Shown one piece after another: positions 33,418-42,626 of a stretch of DNA of 64,000 bases. A program made the translations under genes and the position numbers. Position 1 is the stretch's first letter. Each line of letters opens with the position of its first letter. The DNA is from Strongylocentrotus droebachiensis (lineage: Eukaryota; Echinodermata; Echinoidea; Camarodonta; Strongylocentrotidae). The stretch spans positions 647,501 to 711,500 of the forward strand of contig JAVYIG010000113.1 in assembly GCA_035222895.1 (NCBI GenBank), in the 5' to 3' direction. The notes under the pieces were generated by a model, which saw only the letters and a list, made by a program, of their open reading frames with translations, did no database searches and was not told where the DNA came from.

Positions 33418-33760
33418 GTGTACATGGTGCAATGTCCGATACATGCCTTTTCCAGGGGGTTGGATGAATTTAATTCCAATATGCTTTTGTGCCATCAATC
33501 AGCCAGTTTGCAATCACAGGGGAACCTTGTTGAAACGTATTGGGACAAGGAAAATTATCAGGGAAACATCCAAAGATTTGTCCATGGGGCAAAGGAGTTG
33601 AGAAGAGGCCACTTCCACATCTCCCTATATCAGCAACACGTCCTTCCTCAAATGCCTTGATTCTGACTGCCTCAATCGTGATCGCTGAAGCGATTTTGCA
33701 CAACTTCCAGACTTCCTTGCTTGCCCAACCAGGAATTTAACAAGAAAATCAACTCAAAGT
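33418..33760 (+). other. Duplicated unassigned coding-like segment
   Basis: Shared between 27812-28290 and 33418-33800. Both strands carry frames (plus 33540-33740, minus 33470-33703), and I cannot decide which, if either, is real. On the plus strand LILTASIVIAEAILHNFQTS faintly recalls the closing helix of Harbinger transposases, too weak to call. 33800-34050 shows nothing. Confidence 0.25.
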
Positions 33761-34052
33761 GTGGGACAGCACGCAGGTCACTACATAACAAAAACTCGTG
33801 TATCATATAACTACTTCATTTTGCCAAAAAGCAAAGAAGAATGATAGGTGAAAATTGACTTATAATCTTGAAAAGGAGTTTGGGAAACGGACCAGTGGCA
33901 ATTTCAGAACTTGATTTGTACATTAAAAGAGAAGTTTCGCTCCGCTGATATTTTTGTTTCTTTGATTCTCACTCGCTGCGACTGCGATTTGTTATATGAG
34001 CAGAGTAAATACTATTGATTTCTTTGAGATGATGGTTACTATGACTCGTTAA

Positions 34053-34450
34053 GTGATGAGTGCAGGGCAGACTATACATGCCTTACACAGTAAGAGCACA
34101 GAACAGGTGAAGAATATTACAAACCAATGTCTGGAGGATCAAAAAGAAGGGGAAAGGTGTGGGATGAGGTGGCAACAAAACTACAAGAACATGGACTGGA
34201 TGTGTCCAGGCGATCGATACGCAACCGATAAAAGATACATAAAAAGGAAAAAACTATCTAGAGAAACAGCAAAGTGGCATTGCACAAGAGATGTCAGAGG
34301 CGGAAACAGAAACGACACAAATTGTAGAGGGCTTGGTTGAGATGAAAGCAGATACAAAGGAGCAGGAGATTAAGGAGACAAAAAGAACTGGATGGCGTGG
34401 AGATTAGGAAGTGGGCCCTTGAATCCTTCACAGAAACCAGTTCAGGACGG
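34053..34450 (+). pseudogene. Myb/SANT-like DNA-binding transposon protein (copy B)
   Basis: In one frame: RGKVWDEVATKLQEHGLDVS, RRSIRNR, the core of the Myb/SANT-like helix-turn-helix (KxxVWxxIAxxLNxxGxxVSxRAVRDR). A frameshift to KRYIKRKK and another to SGIAQEMSEAETETTQIVEG, EMKADTKEQEIKETK and EIRKWALESFTETSSGRKTD follow. These proteins are accessory DNA-binding partners of Harbinger-like transposases. Two frameshifts. Copy A lacks the DNA-binding helices. Confidence 0.6.
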
Positions 34451-34699
34451 AAGACTGATCACGTTGTCTCCTCATGCACGTGGAAGTACAGGCATGCATC
34501 AGGACCTCTTCCAAATGATTCACTTGAGGAACAATGCAGTTCAAAGAACTCTATAGCAATAACTATATTATCTCAACAAACGAACGTGAAAGTTTTTTAA
34601 TGGTTGGAGAGTAGGTTTTAGGTGACCAATGTTCTTGTCAACAATGAAATTGAACATTCTTTTTGTTCATGTGTACTAGATCATATTGTTATTTCTGAC

Positions 34700-34880
34700 C
34701 ATGGATAAATGTATGAATGAAGTGGATGTGGTCTCCTCGAAATGGCTAGGGGAGGATGATGGAAAACAGAGTTGCAGATGGACCCCCTGCAACGCTGCAA
34801 GTGCAAATAATGCGGTACAGTGGTACGACTTGCCACAAGACAACTGGCCTTGGTTTGCATGTGAGGTTCAGGAGGACCAA
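34700..34880 (+). pseudogene. DUF4806-family N-terminal exon (copy B)
   Basis: MDKCMNEVDVVSSKWLGEDD, GKQSCRWTPCNAASANNAVQ, WYDLPQDNWPWFACEVQED. It corresponds to 28757 in copy A. A deletion has removed the YVIVEYLDT strand. It runs on without a visible donor into the next exon-like segment. Confidence 0.5.
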
Positions 34881-34929
34881 TACTCCCAGGCCCTGTGGAG
34901 GGGGAGGTTTATTGAATTATTTCAAGCCA

Positions 34930-35310
34930 TTGGGTTCGAATTCAGAGTCTAAAAGACAACATGAACCTGCAGCTGATGAAGAGGCCAGTGAACAGCCGCC
35001 CCCGCAGAAATCACCTAAAGTTGTTGGGGTAAAAGTATCCACTGTTCTTTCTTGGAAATCATCTAAAAAATCAGATCTTTTGTGGATCGAGCGCGAGGCC
35101 TCAGGCGGGAAGGTTACTAAAATATGGTGCAAATTTTGCAGTCGCCAACCGGCTCTGGTAAGGAGAATTATTCAGAAGCTAGGCAAATTAGTAGATAAAG
35201 AGGCGTTCATTTCTGGGACGACCAACCTGAGGAAGACAAATATGGACAGGCACACTGAATCTATACCCCATCGGAGTGCAAAAGGTGAGATTCCTGATTT
35301 TCCATTTTAA
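34930..35310 (+). pseudogene. BED/TTF-type zinc-finger exon of a hAT-derived protein
   Basis: The 184-codon open frame starting 34756 becomes meaningful from about 34930: KVSTVLSWKSSKKSDLLWIE, GGKVTKIWCKFCSRQ and FISGTTNLRKTNMDRHTESI, then PHRSA. The pattern W-C-x2-C...TGTxNxRxxxLxxHxxSxxH is the BED-like finger of KIAA1586/ZNF862-type hAT-derived proteins. It is present only in copy B and ends at AAAGGTGAGA, a possible donor at 35283. No transposase domain follows. Confidence 0.6.
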
Positions 35311-35483
35311 TTATTATTTATTTATTATTCTTTTAATGGCATCATTGAATATTCAGCAAATATGAATATTCATGCTATAGAGCACCGATCGCTCGAAATT
35401 GTTGAATATGCACGACTCAAACAAACAGAGCGGTGAATATAAACAAGCGCACGTGTTGAACTGTCATACCACGAGCACACGCG

Positions 35484-35625
35484 ATGGAGATTTTGAAACA
35501 ATATCGGATGTCGTCTCCGAAATCTTACCATTTGAGTTGAAGAAAGAGCAAAAACGATCCGTTAACCCATGCCCTAAAGGGGAAAAACACCCTGGGGATA
35601 CTCCCCAACAGTGTTACCCACTGAG
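35484..35625 (+). pseudogene. Truncated helicase-like start (copy B)
   Basis: Equivalent to 29256-29396. ATGGAGATTTTGAAACAATA has lost two bases relative to copy A, shifting the frame after six codons. FELKKEQKRSVNPC in the shifted frame shows a second indel. THALKGKNTLGILPN is still legible. Confidence 0.45.
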
Positions 35626-35649
35626 CGGCGCGTCACTTTTTCTTGTGTT

Positions 35650-35899
35650 GATGCAAATCGTAGGACAGATCAAACCTTCGAAAATTTGGACAAGAACACT
35701 ATCCTGACACTATTTGCTTGCTTCATATCGGTGTGAGTATAGTCTCTCAGTTTCCATTAGACTACATGCATCTGATTTGTTTAGGAGTCGTAAGAAAGTT
35801 GTTCAACTTGTGGATGCGGGGTCCACTGAACGTCAGACTAGGACCAAGAGTTGTAAAAGCAATAAGCAAAAAATTGCCGGTAAATTAAGACTACTATAG
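35650..35899 (+). pseudogene. MHLxCLGV-type transposase exon (copy B)
   Basis: Same block as 29430-29670, nearly identical in sequence (FPLDYMHLICLGVVRKLFNL, GPLNVRLGPRVVKAISKKLP). It is separated from the upstream RTDQTF-like residues by a frameshift. Confidence 0.55.
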
Positions 35900-36144
35900 T
35901 TTTGGTGGTGTAAATATTCATAAATGAATGACGATGTTAATGATACAAAAATGTAAACACCATAGTGTGTTTGTGTGTGAAAGAGATTGGTGGTGTGATA
36001 CACTTATTGCGGTAGCTTCCTGATATTGTTGTGTGTGACTGAAGATTTTATGCCCGGGTTCAATTGTTTTTAGTACTTTTTTCCGCTTTTCTGTTATAGT
36101 TATTTATTTTAAAGTTTAGTGTGTGTTTTCTGCCATCGTAGATC

Positions 36145-36388
36145 ATGCCTGGTATTTTTAAGGTGTGTGTAATTGAACAGTTTCGAGATCAGGAGGCCAT
36201 GAGGCAAAGTCCCGCATGTTTTCGGGCTCGTGTTGGAGTCAGGAGAATCGGAGCCAGTGGCCGTCTATTGCCACTTCCCAGAAGAACAGGTTGGCAAAGA
36301 TCTGTTGGCGTTGCCGTTGCGAGGCAAAGTGATGCTAGCTAAAGGAATAATGAAGGGCAAGAATGTGTTCATGTCCAAAGATTCCAAG
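36145..36388 (+). pseudogene. Unassigned exon ending at a splice donor (copy B)
   Basis: Equivalent to 29925-30146. The alternative frame VLESGESEPVAVYCHFPEEQ, VGKDLLALPLRGKVMLAKGI and MKGKNVFMSKDSK ends at GTATTT. The acceptor TATCACAG before the DUF4806 exon is only about 60 bases downstream, suggesting a very short intron in this copy. Confidence 0.3.
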
Positions 36389-36446
36389 GTATTTATTTTA
36401 TTGTTTTGCCTTGCATACTTTGTTTTAATAACTGTTCATATCACAG

Positions 36447-36560
36447 ATTAAATCTCTGGGTACGCTTGGTGGAGCAACCAAGAAGGAAGTAGTTGCTCAG
36501 ATACTCAAAGCAATTCTTAGAGACTAACTCGCATCAAAGTTGAATCGAAGAGGTATGGGA
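36447..36560 (+). pseudogene. DUF4806 C-terminal exon (copy B)
   Basis: IKSLGTLGGATKKEVVAQIL, KAILRD, an in-frame stop, LASKLNRRGMGF. Corresponds to 30430 in copy A. Confidence 0.5.
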
Positions 36561-36769
36561 TTCAATGTCGGAATAAACCAAATTGACATTACAGACATTA
36601 TATGTAACCTAAGTATTTTACTTTTTGTCATGAGGAATATGTCCTCATGATATGTAATCTAGAAAGGAGTGGAGAAGAATCGGACCATATTGTCAAGACG
36701 GTATAAAAGCTGCTCTCACCTCCTGCCTTTCCAGTTTGTCAGTCTATACGGAATAAAACTAGCGCCCAG

Positions 36770-37003
36770 AGGCCGTCTACGCCTTCCACGCCCACAGCAT
36801 TATCCGATTGCTGAATGAAATAAAACAAAAGGGTCGGCAGAATGCCACCATGATGCAAAGTCTGCTCAATACTCAAGGCCAGAGTGTTGAGGCAGACCTC
36901 ATGGAAATGGGGGAGGAGGCTCACCTGCCAGTCTCCAACATCACTGAGCTGGAGCAGCTGAATGAGCAGCTGAAGGCGAAGCCTTTTAAAAAGAAACTTG
37001 TAA
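36770..37003 (+). pseudogene. DUF4806 N-part exon (copy B, first)
   Basis: From about 36808: MLNEIKQKGRQNATMMQSLL, NTQGQSVEADLMEMGEEAHL, PVSNITELEQLNEQLKAKPF and KKKL, followed by the donor GTAAGC. This is the best preserved version of this exon in the window. As in copy A it lies downstream of the exon it should precede. Confidence 0.55.
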
Positions 37004-37258
37004 GCTTATCAGGCCAAATAACTTTTGTTATTACAGTTTACTATATAAATATAAGTAGATAAGATGATGTAATGATGATGCAAAGATGATGTAATAATGA
37101 TGCAAAGATGATGACACAGAGTTGGACTAGATGTCGATATGTTATGTTTGATGCTGACCTATATAGAAGCAAGTTAAAATTCTCTTTGCTTATCGCCACT
37201 ACCGGTATGTGATATCTCATTTAATTTAACCGTTGCTTCTATACTTTGCTCTGTGCAG

Positions 37259-37460
37259 GTGTCATCTGATTGCTGAACGAAATCAAACAACAGGGTCGGC
37301 AGAATGCCACCTTGATGCAAAGTCTGCTGAATACTCAAGGCCAAACAGTTGAGGCAGACATCATGAACATGGAAGAGGAGGCTCACCTGCCACTCAACAA
37401 CATGTAGCTGGAGCAGCTGAATGAGCAGCTGAAAGCGAAGCCTTTTAAAAAGAAACTTGT
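37259..37460 (+). pseudogene. DUF4806 N-part exon (copy B, second)
   Basis: After the acceptor CTCTGTGCAG: LLNEIKQQGRQNATLMQSLL, NTQGQTVEADIMNMEEEAHL, PLNNM, a stop, LEQLNEQLKAKPFKKKL and GTAAGC. A local second copy of 36770-37003, with its own splice sites and one stop. Confidence 0.5.
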
Positions 37461-37642
37461 AAGCTCATCAGGCCAAATAGTTATTGTCACCAATGTTTAA
37501 AACTGATCACTAACAAATTTAATAAAAGTAAAATGGATTTTTGTTTATCGCGATATCGAAATTGCTGACGTTTTGTCTTTTCCACTGAATTTGCATTTGC
37601 ATTAGTAGATGTTAAAATGTATTCCATTTAATTTTTTTCTAG

Positions 37643-37850
37643 GTATGGCAATGACCTATGTCTACTGGATGCCACATACAAAACAACAAAGTATGCCCTG
37701 CCTCTCTTCTTCTTAGCTATGAAGACCAATGTTGGGTACAGAGTGGTGGCAGAGTTTGTGGTGCATTATGAGACGAAGGCTGCTATTAAGCAAGGACTGG
37801 AGACAATACAAGATAGGATGAAGAGGGAGCAAATGAACTGGAAACCATAA
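37643..37850 (+). pseudogene. MULE-type transposase exon (copy B)
   Basis: After TTTTTTTCTAG: NDLCLLDATYKTTKYALPLF, FLAMKTNVGYRVVAEFVVHY, ETKAAIKQGLETIQDRMKRE and QMNWKP, ending in a TAA where copy A reads on (KPKYFMTDF). The LLDATY motif with the first catalytic Asp is intact here. After the stop, MTDFSC leads into the integrase domain exactly as in copy A. Confidence 0.6.
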
Positions 37851-37856
37851 TATCTC

Positions 37857-38603
37857 ATGACTGATTTCTCATGTGGCGGTTTATTTTGCATGCATGGCTG
37901 CATTGATGGAGCAAGCAGAGCTATCATATACTTGAAACTTGCTACGAACAACACAGCCTGTCAAGTTCTGCAGTATTTTGAACAAGGATGCAGAGACTTT
38001 GGAATACCTTCAAGAGTAAGAGCTGACCATAGGATGGAAAATGTGAACGTGGCACGGTTTATGTTAAACAGAGGCCCCGGTCGAGGTAGTTTTATAACTG
38101 GACGAAGTGTTCACAACCAGAGAATAGAGAGACTATGGGGTGAAACAAATCGAGTGATTGCTTCATTTTTTTATAAAGTATTGTTTCAATATATGGAGGA
38201 GAGTGGCATCCTCATTCAAAGAAACGAAACACGTTTACATAGAGTTTTCTTGCCTCGAATCCAACAGTCCTTGGATCAGTTTGTTTCATCATGGAACCAT
38301 CATGGACCATCATGGACCATGAACAATCAGTCACCAGTGGCATTGTGGCACCAAGGTATCTTACAGAACACCTATGAAAGCTTGGCACATGATGCTGTGA
38401 ACACTCTTTGGATTGATATGGATGGGCCAGTTACAGATATTCAAACAAACAATAATGTCCAGGTGCCACTGATCATTTTGGACCTTCCAGAGCAGTTCAC
38501 TGAATACTTTGACAATATGGACCCCTTACAGGAGAATGGAAACTTTAGTATTGGTCTTTATGTCCAAGTTTTGGACCGGATGAGAAGTATTACTGCACCG
38601 TAA
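37857..38603 (+). pseudogene. DDE integrase-core transposase fused behind MULE segment (copy B)
   Basis: A 248-codon open frame from ATG (MTDFSCGG), with [76 protein letters not shown] and a tail ending DRMRSITAP. All three acidic residues expected for the core (CIDG, RADH, RIER) are present, unlike copy A. The N-terminal helix-turn-helix normally found in this transposase family is absent, replaced by the MULE segment. Not likely functional as it stands. Confidence 0.7.
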
Positions 38604-38607
38604 TTAT

Positions 38608-38863
38608 CTGACAATATCCAGAAATGGATAACAAACAGGAGGAGAAGGGGAAACAAAAGAAAAAGAAATGCCCTTCCAACAGGAACCAAATCAAGCGGGT
38701 ACTATGCTTTCATGCGAGAGACACTGAATGGTTTGACAGGTAGGATTTAACGAAGAGTTGGTTGATACTTTCATCAAACCGGAAAGTGTGTCCGTGTCAG
38801 AGGTCAGGGGTAGGAGTGCAATAAAAAGGCGTTTGAAGGTAGAGGGAAACATCATCGAGGTTT
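38608..38863 (+). pseudogene. Two basic exon fragments following the integrase
   Basis: DNIQKWITNRRRRGNKRKRN, ALPTGTKSSGYYAFMRETLN and GLTG, followed by GTAGG, a possible donor. Then FNEELVDTFIKPESVSVSEV and RGRSAIKRRLKVEGNIIE. Open and basic, in the same orientation as the integrase. Family unknown to me. Confidence 0.35.
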
Positions 38864-39004
38864 GTATTTTGCTGTTGTAAAATGTTGTGGTAAAAATTGT
38901 GTGGAGGTATTCAGTTATAAATGATGTTGTTTAGTGCTGTAACATCACGGATATCTCCAATTCCGTTTAACCGCCAGTCAAAACCGGATGGTTTTCGGTT
39001 AAAC

Positions 39005-39009
<5 letters not shown>

Positions 39010-39047
<38 letters not shown>
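39010..39047. repeat. Poly(A) tract with GTTTAACCG/CGGTTAAAC words nearby
   Basis: A homopolymer of about 36 A at 39011-39046. The upstream inverted words GTTTAACCG (38967) and CGGTTAAAC (38996) suggest the end of a small foldback element. Confidence 0.6.
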
Positions 39048-39048
<1 letters not shown>

Positions 39049-39169
39049 AAATCGCAAGCCAGGTTCGTGTGAAAAAGCGGAAAAGGACTTTCATTTAACT
39101 GCGAGGTGCATTTAAAGGCGCCGATTTATGCATCGTGAACTTGTCACAAATAATAGTAACAATGTCGTT

Positions 39170-39455
39170 TTTAGAAGAATGTGTAAGTCCATTAATGTAT
39201 ATTAAAAACAGTAGAGGACCTAGGATAGAACCTTGTGGTACGCCGTGTGTAAAAGTTGGATGAATTATTATTATAAACTACATATTGAGATCTATTACAA
39301 AGATTACTTTCAAACCAAGATGACAGACAAATTGGAGTGTTGTTCTAGTTTTGTAGTAGTGAGTCAACACACAGATTACTGAGCTGGGAGACATTGCCAG
39401 GCATAGTGCCAGGTGGAGGGGCATAAATTGAAACTTTAAAAAAAAAAAAAAAAAA
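39170..39455 (-). mobile_element. LINE reverse transcriptase fragment (inverted copy)
   Basis: On the minus strand: SSWFESNL, NRSQYVVYNNNSSNF and THGVPQGSILGP. The GVPQGSILGP box is the RT motif preceding the catalytic palm. The same sequence, inverted, lies at 40500-40760, so the two form an imperfect inverted repeat about 1 kb apart. Each is bordered by a poly(A)/poly(T) run and the word AAAGTTTCAATTTATGCCCC. Confidence 0.8.
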
Positions 39456-39504
39456 AACGGGAAAACGAAACCGTCCAATTGAAAACGGAATCCGCCATGG
39501 GCGG

Positions 39505-39675
39505 TCGGATACCGGACGGACAGACTGGGGAAGTCTGCCCAAGAAAGAGAGGGCTAACATGGATGGACCAGGACGACAGGTCATCGCAGATACCATGCTC
39601 TTCTGGCGCAACGGTCTTACTCTGGACTACGCTACTGAGAAATTGTTCTGGACCGACGCCAAGCATTCTCTCTGA
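39505..39675 (+). pseudogene. Stray LDL-receptor class B (YWTD) repeat exon
   Basis: One frame reads [40 protein letters not shown] and [11 protein letters not shown], then stops. WGxxPKIERAxMDGxxRxxIxxTxLxWPNGLTLDxxxxxLYWxDAK is the signature of YWTD beta-propeller repeats in LRP-type receptors. It covers about one repeat. There are no splice sites or neighbouring repeats, and it is surrounded by LINE and minisatellite DNA, so it is a captured gene fragment. Confidence 0.75.
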
Positions 39676-39831
39676 CACTTTGCTTCATGCCATATACAGA
39701 TTTTATTGTGGTGGGGAGGGGGGGGGGGGCCCTACTTTTGATTCCTAGCCCCCTACCCCATTGGTGTTACTTACATTGCATACCGGTAATTGAATTGGTC
39801 TAAACTGGTACTGGTTCTACTATCAACCAGC

Positions 39832-39970
39832 ACGCTGCCATTTTCGACGTAAAGAGACATATCAACCGGCTCTGTTGCCATTTTCAAAGTAAAGAGACAT
39901 ATCAACCGACATGTTGCCATTTTCAATGTAAATAGACATATCAACCCGCACATTGACATTTTCAATGTAG
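39832..39970 (-). repeat. 40-bp minisatellite, about 3.5 copies
   Basis: TTGCCATTTTCAA and GTAAAGAGACATATCAACCG recur every 40 bases. Open on the minus strand in one frame (KMATCRLICLFTL repeated), almost certainly by chance. Just downstream (39980-40050) is a degenerate ACTGGTACGGAA repeat. Confidence 0.8.
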
Positions 39971-40405
39971 AGTTTTCACGGAATATACTGGTACGGAATG
40001 AAACGGAATGGAATGTACTGGTACGGAACGAATCGGAACGAAATGAATACTCCGATTAAAGCTATGAATTCCCGTAGAAGCCTTTGTTTAGATTTTGATT
40101 TGTGATGATGACCATGTTTGCTGTGCCAAAATTCCTGTATACATGTACATGAACATGTACCTGTGAGTTACTCCGTTGGGCAGGAGACACTCCACCCGGA
40201 TCTTGGAGGGCATCAGATGCGACCCCCATAGTATTCCGGAAGACGGTGGCATTGTTGGTGTTTCGAGTTGAACATGTAACCTTCTCATTTTGTTGGCCTG
40301 CAAATGGGACATAGTACCTTTAAAGGTAAAGACCAGTTTTGGTCATGCGATTGCATTGGGACGCTAAACATGTAAACAAAAATTAATGGCCTACCGTATA
40401 TAACG

Positions 40406-40468
40406 GTGTATAAACCGCACTTTTTTGCCGCCGAAAAAAATTCAAAGTCGGGGGTGCGGTTTATACAC
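40406..40468. repeat. Perfect 15-bp inverted repeat
   Basis: GTGTATAAACCGCAC (40406-40420) and GTGCGGTTTATACAC (40454-40468) with 33 bases between. The flanking CGTATATAACG suggests the tip of a foldback DNA element. Confidence 0.75.
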
Positions 40469-40494
40469 GGTACACCAAAAAAAACAAAAATTTT

Positions 40495-40790
40495 TTTTTT
40501 TTTTTTTTTTTTTTAAAGTTTCAATTTATGCCCCTCCACCTGGCGCTATGCCTGGCAATGTCTACCAGCTCGGTAATCGGTGTGTTGACTCACCACTCGG
40601 AAACTAGAACAACACTCAAATTTGTCTGTCATCTTGGTTTGAAAGTAATCTTTCTGATAGATCTCAATATGTAGTTTATAATAATAATTCCTCCAATTTT
40701 TCTTCTATTACATGGTGTACCACAAGGTTCTATCCTAGGTCCCTACTGTTTTTTAATTTACAAACCTCGCACTACCGGGCATGTAGAATC
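40495..40790 (+). mobile_element. LINE reverse transcriptase fragment
   Basis: WFESNLSDRSQYVVYNNNSS, NFSSI and, after a 1-base slip, GVPQGSILGPYCFLIY. It is the inverted partner of 39170-39455 and starts with a poly-T run. The frame is lost both ways. Confidence 0.75.
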
Positions 40791-40799
40791 TTTCCTTAA

Positions 40800-41040
40800 A
40801 CGTTTGACTACAGCACTAATGTTGTTACATAAGGTGGAATTGTGGATTAAAGTATTATTTTCATCTTCATTTGTTTTTATTATTCTTTAGGTAGGAGGAT
40901 GCATAAGGACTCTGGACAATTCAGATCGAAGGGGGTGGCAGCAGTATGGAGGTGATACTTGAGGCGAGGCAGCCATCAAAAAGTAAGAAAGTTACGATAA
41001 CAAGGAAAGACGACTTTCTTCGACTCCCTCAACTAGTGTG
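40800..41040. other. No recognisable feature
   Basis: AT-rich sequence with a short GA-rich stretch near 40930. Nothing I can support beyond the exon that follows. Confidence 0.4.
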
Positions 41041-41042
41041 GA

Positions 41043-41102
41043 GATGTCCGTATTGACAGAAGATCAGGGTGACATAATAGGAATTGGAGACACAGAGAAT
41101 GG
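41043..41102 (+). CDS. Small first exon shared by two gene copies (copy 1)
   Basis: ATG opens MSVLTEDQGDIIGIGDTENG, followed directly by GTATGG, a plausible donor. The same exon, with two amino-acid-level differences at most, recurs at 43014-43073. Conservation at the protein level with matching donors argues for a real coding exon, upstream of the TatD-like exon here and of the zinc-finger exon there. Confidence 0.55.
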
Positions 41103-41271
41103 GTATGGCCGTTTTCAGTATTTTTTGTTGTTGTTACTTTATATGATTTAACAGGATGAAGCCGTGATTGCTTGAATTGAAAGTTTTTGTTATAAAATTT
41201 GGGCTGTTACTGATCCACTGGATCGGTCTAGCCTAGATCGGTCAAGGAATGAGGGAGAGCGGGGTCTAAAT

Positions 41272-42077
41272 ATGAATGGCTTTGACGGTCATTTTCACTT
41301 GGACCGAATGATTGATGCCATCGCAAGAAAAGGTGATCAGGATTCCTATCCTCGACCGGGTATGAAGCTAGTTGGTGGGGTGGTGAATTTCTGCGACCTG
41401 CATCATTTCGACCGGGCGCTCCGACTTATTCCACTTTTCTCCCTTTTTCATATAGCCGTCGGGGTTCATCCTAAGTATGTTTCCATGCTTACGGATGACG
41501 GCTGGGATAAGTTGGAGTGCCTCTTTTCATGTACCCGGGTTACCGCAGTAAGTGAACTAGGTAGCGATTATTTTCGTGTCCCCCAGGCCAAGTGGCCCAG
41601 GCAGTGGGCTTTGGTAAGAAGGATTTTGGGTTTGGGTTGCCGCAACATGGTACTGGTCCTACACCTACGACCAGCCCAGGGCGATCCGTGTGGCCATCAC
41701 CTGCACGGAGAGTTCAGGGACTTTCTGGGGCAGTATTGTGGGCGTCACCAGCACATCCACATCCACAATTTCACCGGTGATGCCTAGAACTGGATGCATG
41801 GATGGCTGCTTTCCAGAATGCGTACGTCGGGGTGTCGGGCCTAGCCCTTTCATTTAATCCGGCCCAAGTGGACATGGGCCCAAGTGGACATGGTCCGAAG
41901 TATTCCCTCCCCCGGCTCCTCTTGGAGACCGACTCACCGTACTTGCCTGTTTTCCCGGGAGCGTCGGTCAACACCCCCTACTTGTTGGAGGATGTTGGCC
42001 GCAAAATTAGGGAAGAAAGGTCTGAAGTACGTTCAACGACAGCTCGCCCACCAACCACACCAACAGGAAACCTGTAA
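41272..42077 (+). pseudogene. TatD-like metal-dependent nuclease, one frameshift
   Basis: The first frame (172 codons) contains FDGHFHLDRM (the HxH metal-binding strand), LVGGVVNFCD, FHIAVGVHPKY, AVSELGSDYF, NMVLVLHLRPAQGD and HIHIHNFTGD. It then stops at 41787. The next frame (41802 onwards) continues with AFQNAYVGVSGLALSF, PRLLLETDSPYLPVFPGASV and NTPYLLEDVGRKIREE. Together they cover nearly all of the TatD TIM-barrel DNase family, including the metal-binding His, Glu and Asp positions. One frameshift near 41790 and a small GGCCCAAGTGGACATG duplication (41859-41890) are the only breaks. Likely a member of a transposon-like animal family in which a zinc-finger N-terminus is joined to TatD. 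Confidence 0.7.
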
Positions 42078-42103
42078 GTATGCCTGTATCATGTAGTGAA
42101 GTA

Positions 42104-42261
42104 CAGTTAACTTTGCATAACTAAAATTCGCATAAGTCGAACTTTCCCCAACTCGAATCAATTTTTTTTTACCAAACAATAAAAAACATGTTTTTTAAAT
42201 TTCTGCATAAGTTTAACTATTTTTATGATCCCAACAGATTTGACTAACGCAAAGTTAACTG
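42104..42261. mobile_element. Mariner-type MITE, TA-flanked, CAGTTAACTTTGC ends
   Basis: CAGTTAACTTTGC at 42104 is mirrored by GCAAAGTTAACTG ending at 42261. TA flanks both sides. 158 bp, non-coding. A second family member is at 58411-58572 in a REV1 intron. Confidence 0.85.
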
Positions 42262-42626
42262 TACATGTATGTTTTATATGAAATTAACTCTGCAGTGTGC
42301 TATGAGTCACGGAGGTTAATTTGCTCAACTTTCCAATTGTCTTTTATATTATTTTTTTTTAATCCCTTTGGCTTGATGTGTCATAAATATGATCTCTATA
42401 TATAGGTGAAGTTCATATAATTTTTCCTCTGTCCCCTCAATATTTCAGGCACAGTTATGGTTATCTCAGTATGTATTCTTTGTTTAATTCAAATGATGAA
42501 ATCTCCATAAAATATTTTACCTATACACGTATAACAAATGATACACGACTTGTCCATTTTTGTAGCTTATACCTTTCCATGCAAAAGCATCAGATACTAG
42601 TCTTGTTCATTCTTTCATGCATGTAG
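42262..42626. other. No recognisable feature
   Basis: AT-rich, intron-like sequence leading up to the acceptor of the next exon. Confidence 0.5.

Larger units (their letters stand above)
33410..38870 (+). repeat. Segmental duplication, copy B
   Basis: Counterpart of 27800-32410. It begins with GTGCAATGTCCGATACATGCC (27812 in A: GTGCAATGTCAGATACATGCC) and runs through Myb/SANT-like, DUF4806-like, helicase-like, MHLxCLGV-type transposase and MULE/integrase pieces. The downstream exon at 38608-38863 has no counterpart in copy A. Confidence 0.85.

Noticed and set aside
33470-33703. 77-codon minus-strand frame in segmental copy B
   Set aside because: It is not preserved as a frame in copy A and has no family resemblance; direction undecidable.
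39771-39965. Minus-strand frame with repeated KMATCRLICLFTL
   Set aside because: Product of a 40-bp minisatellite.
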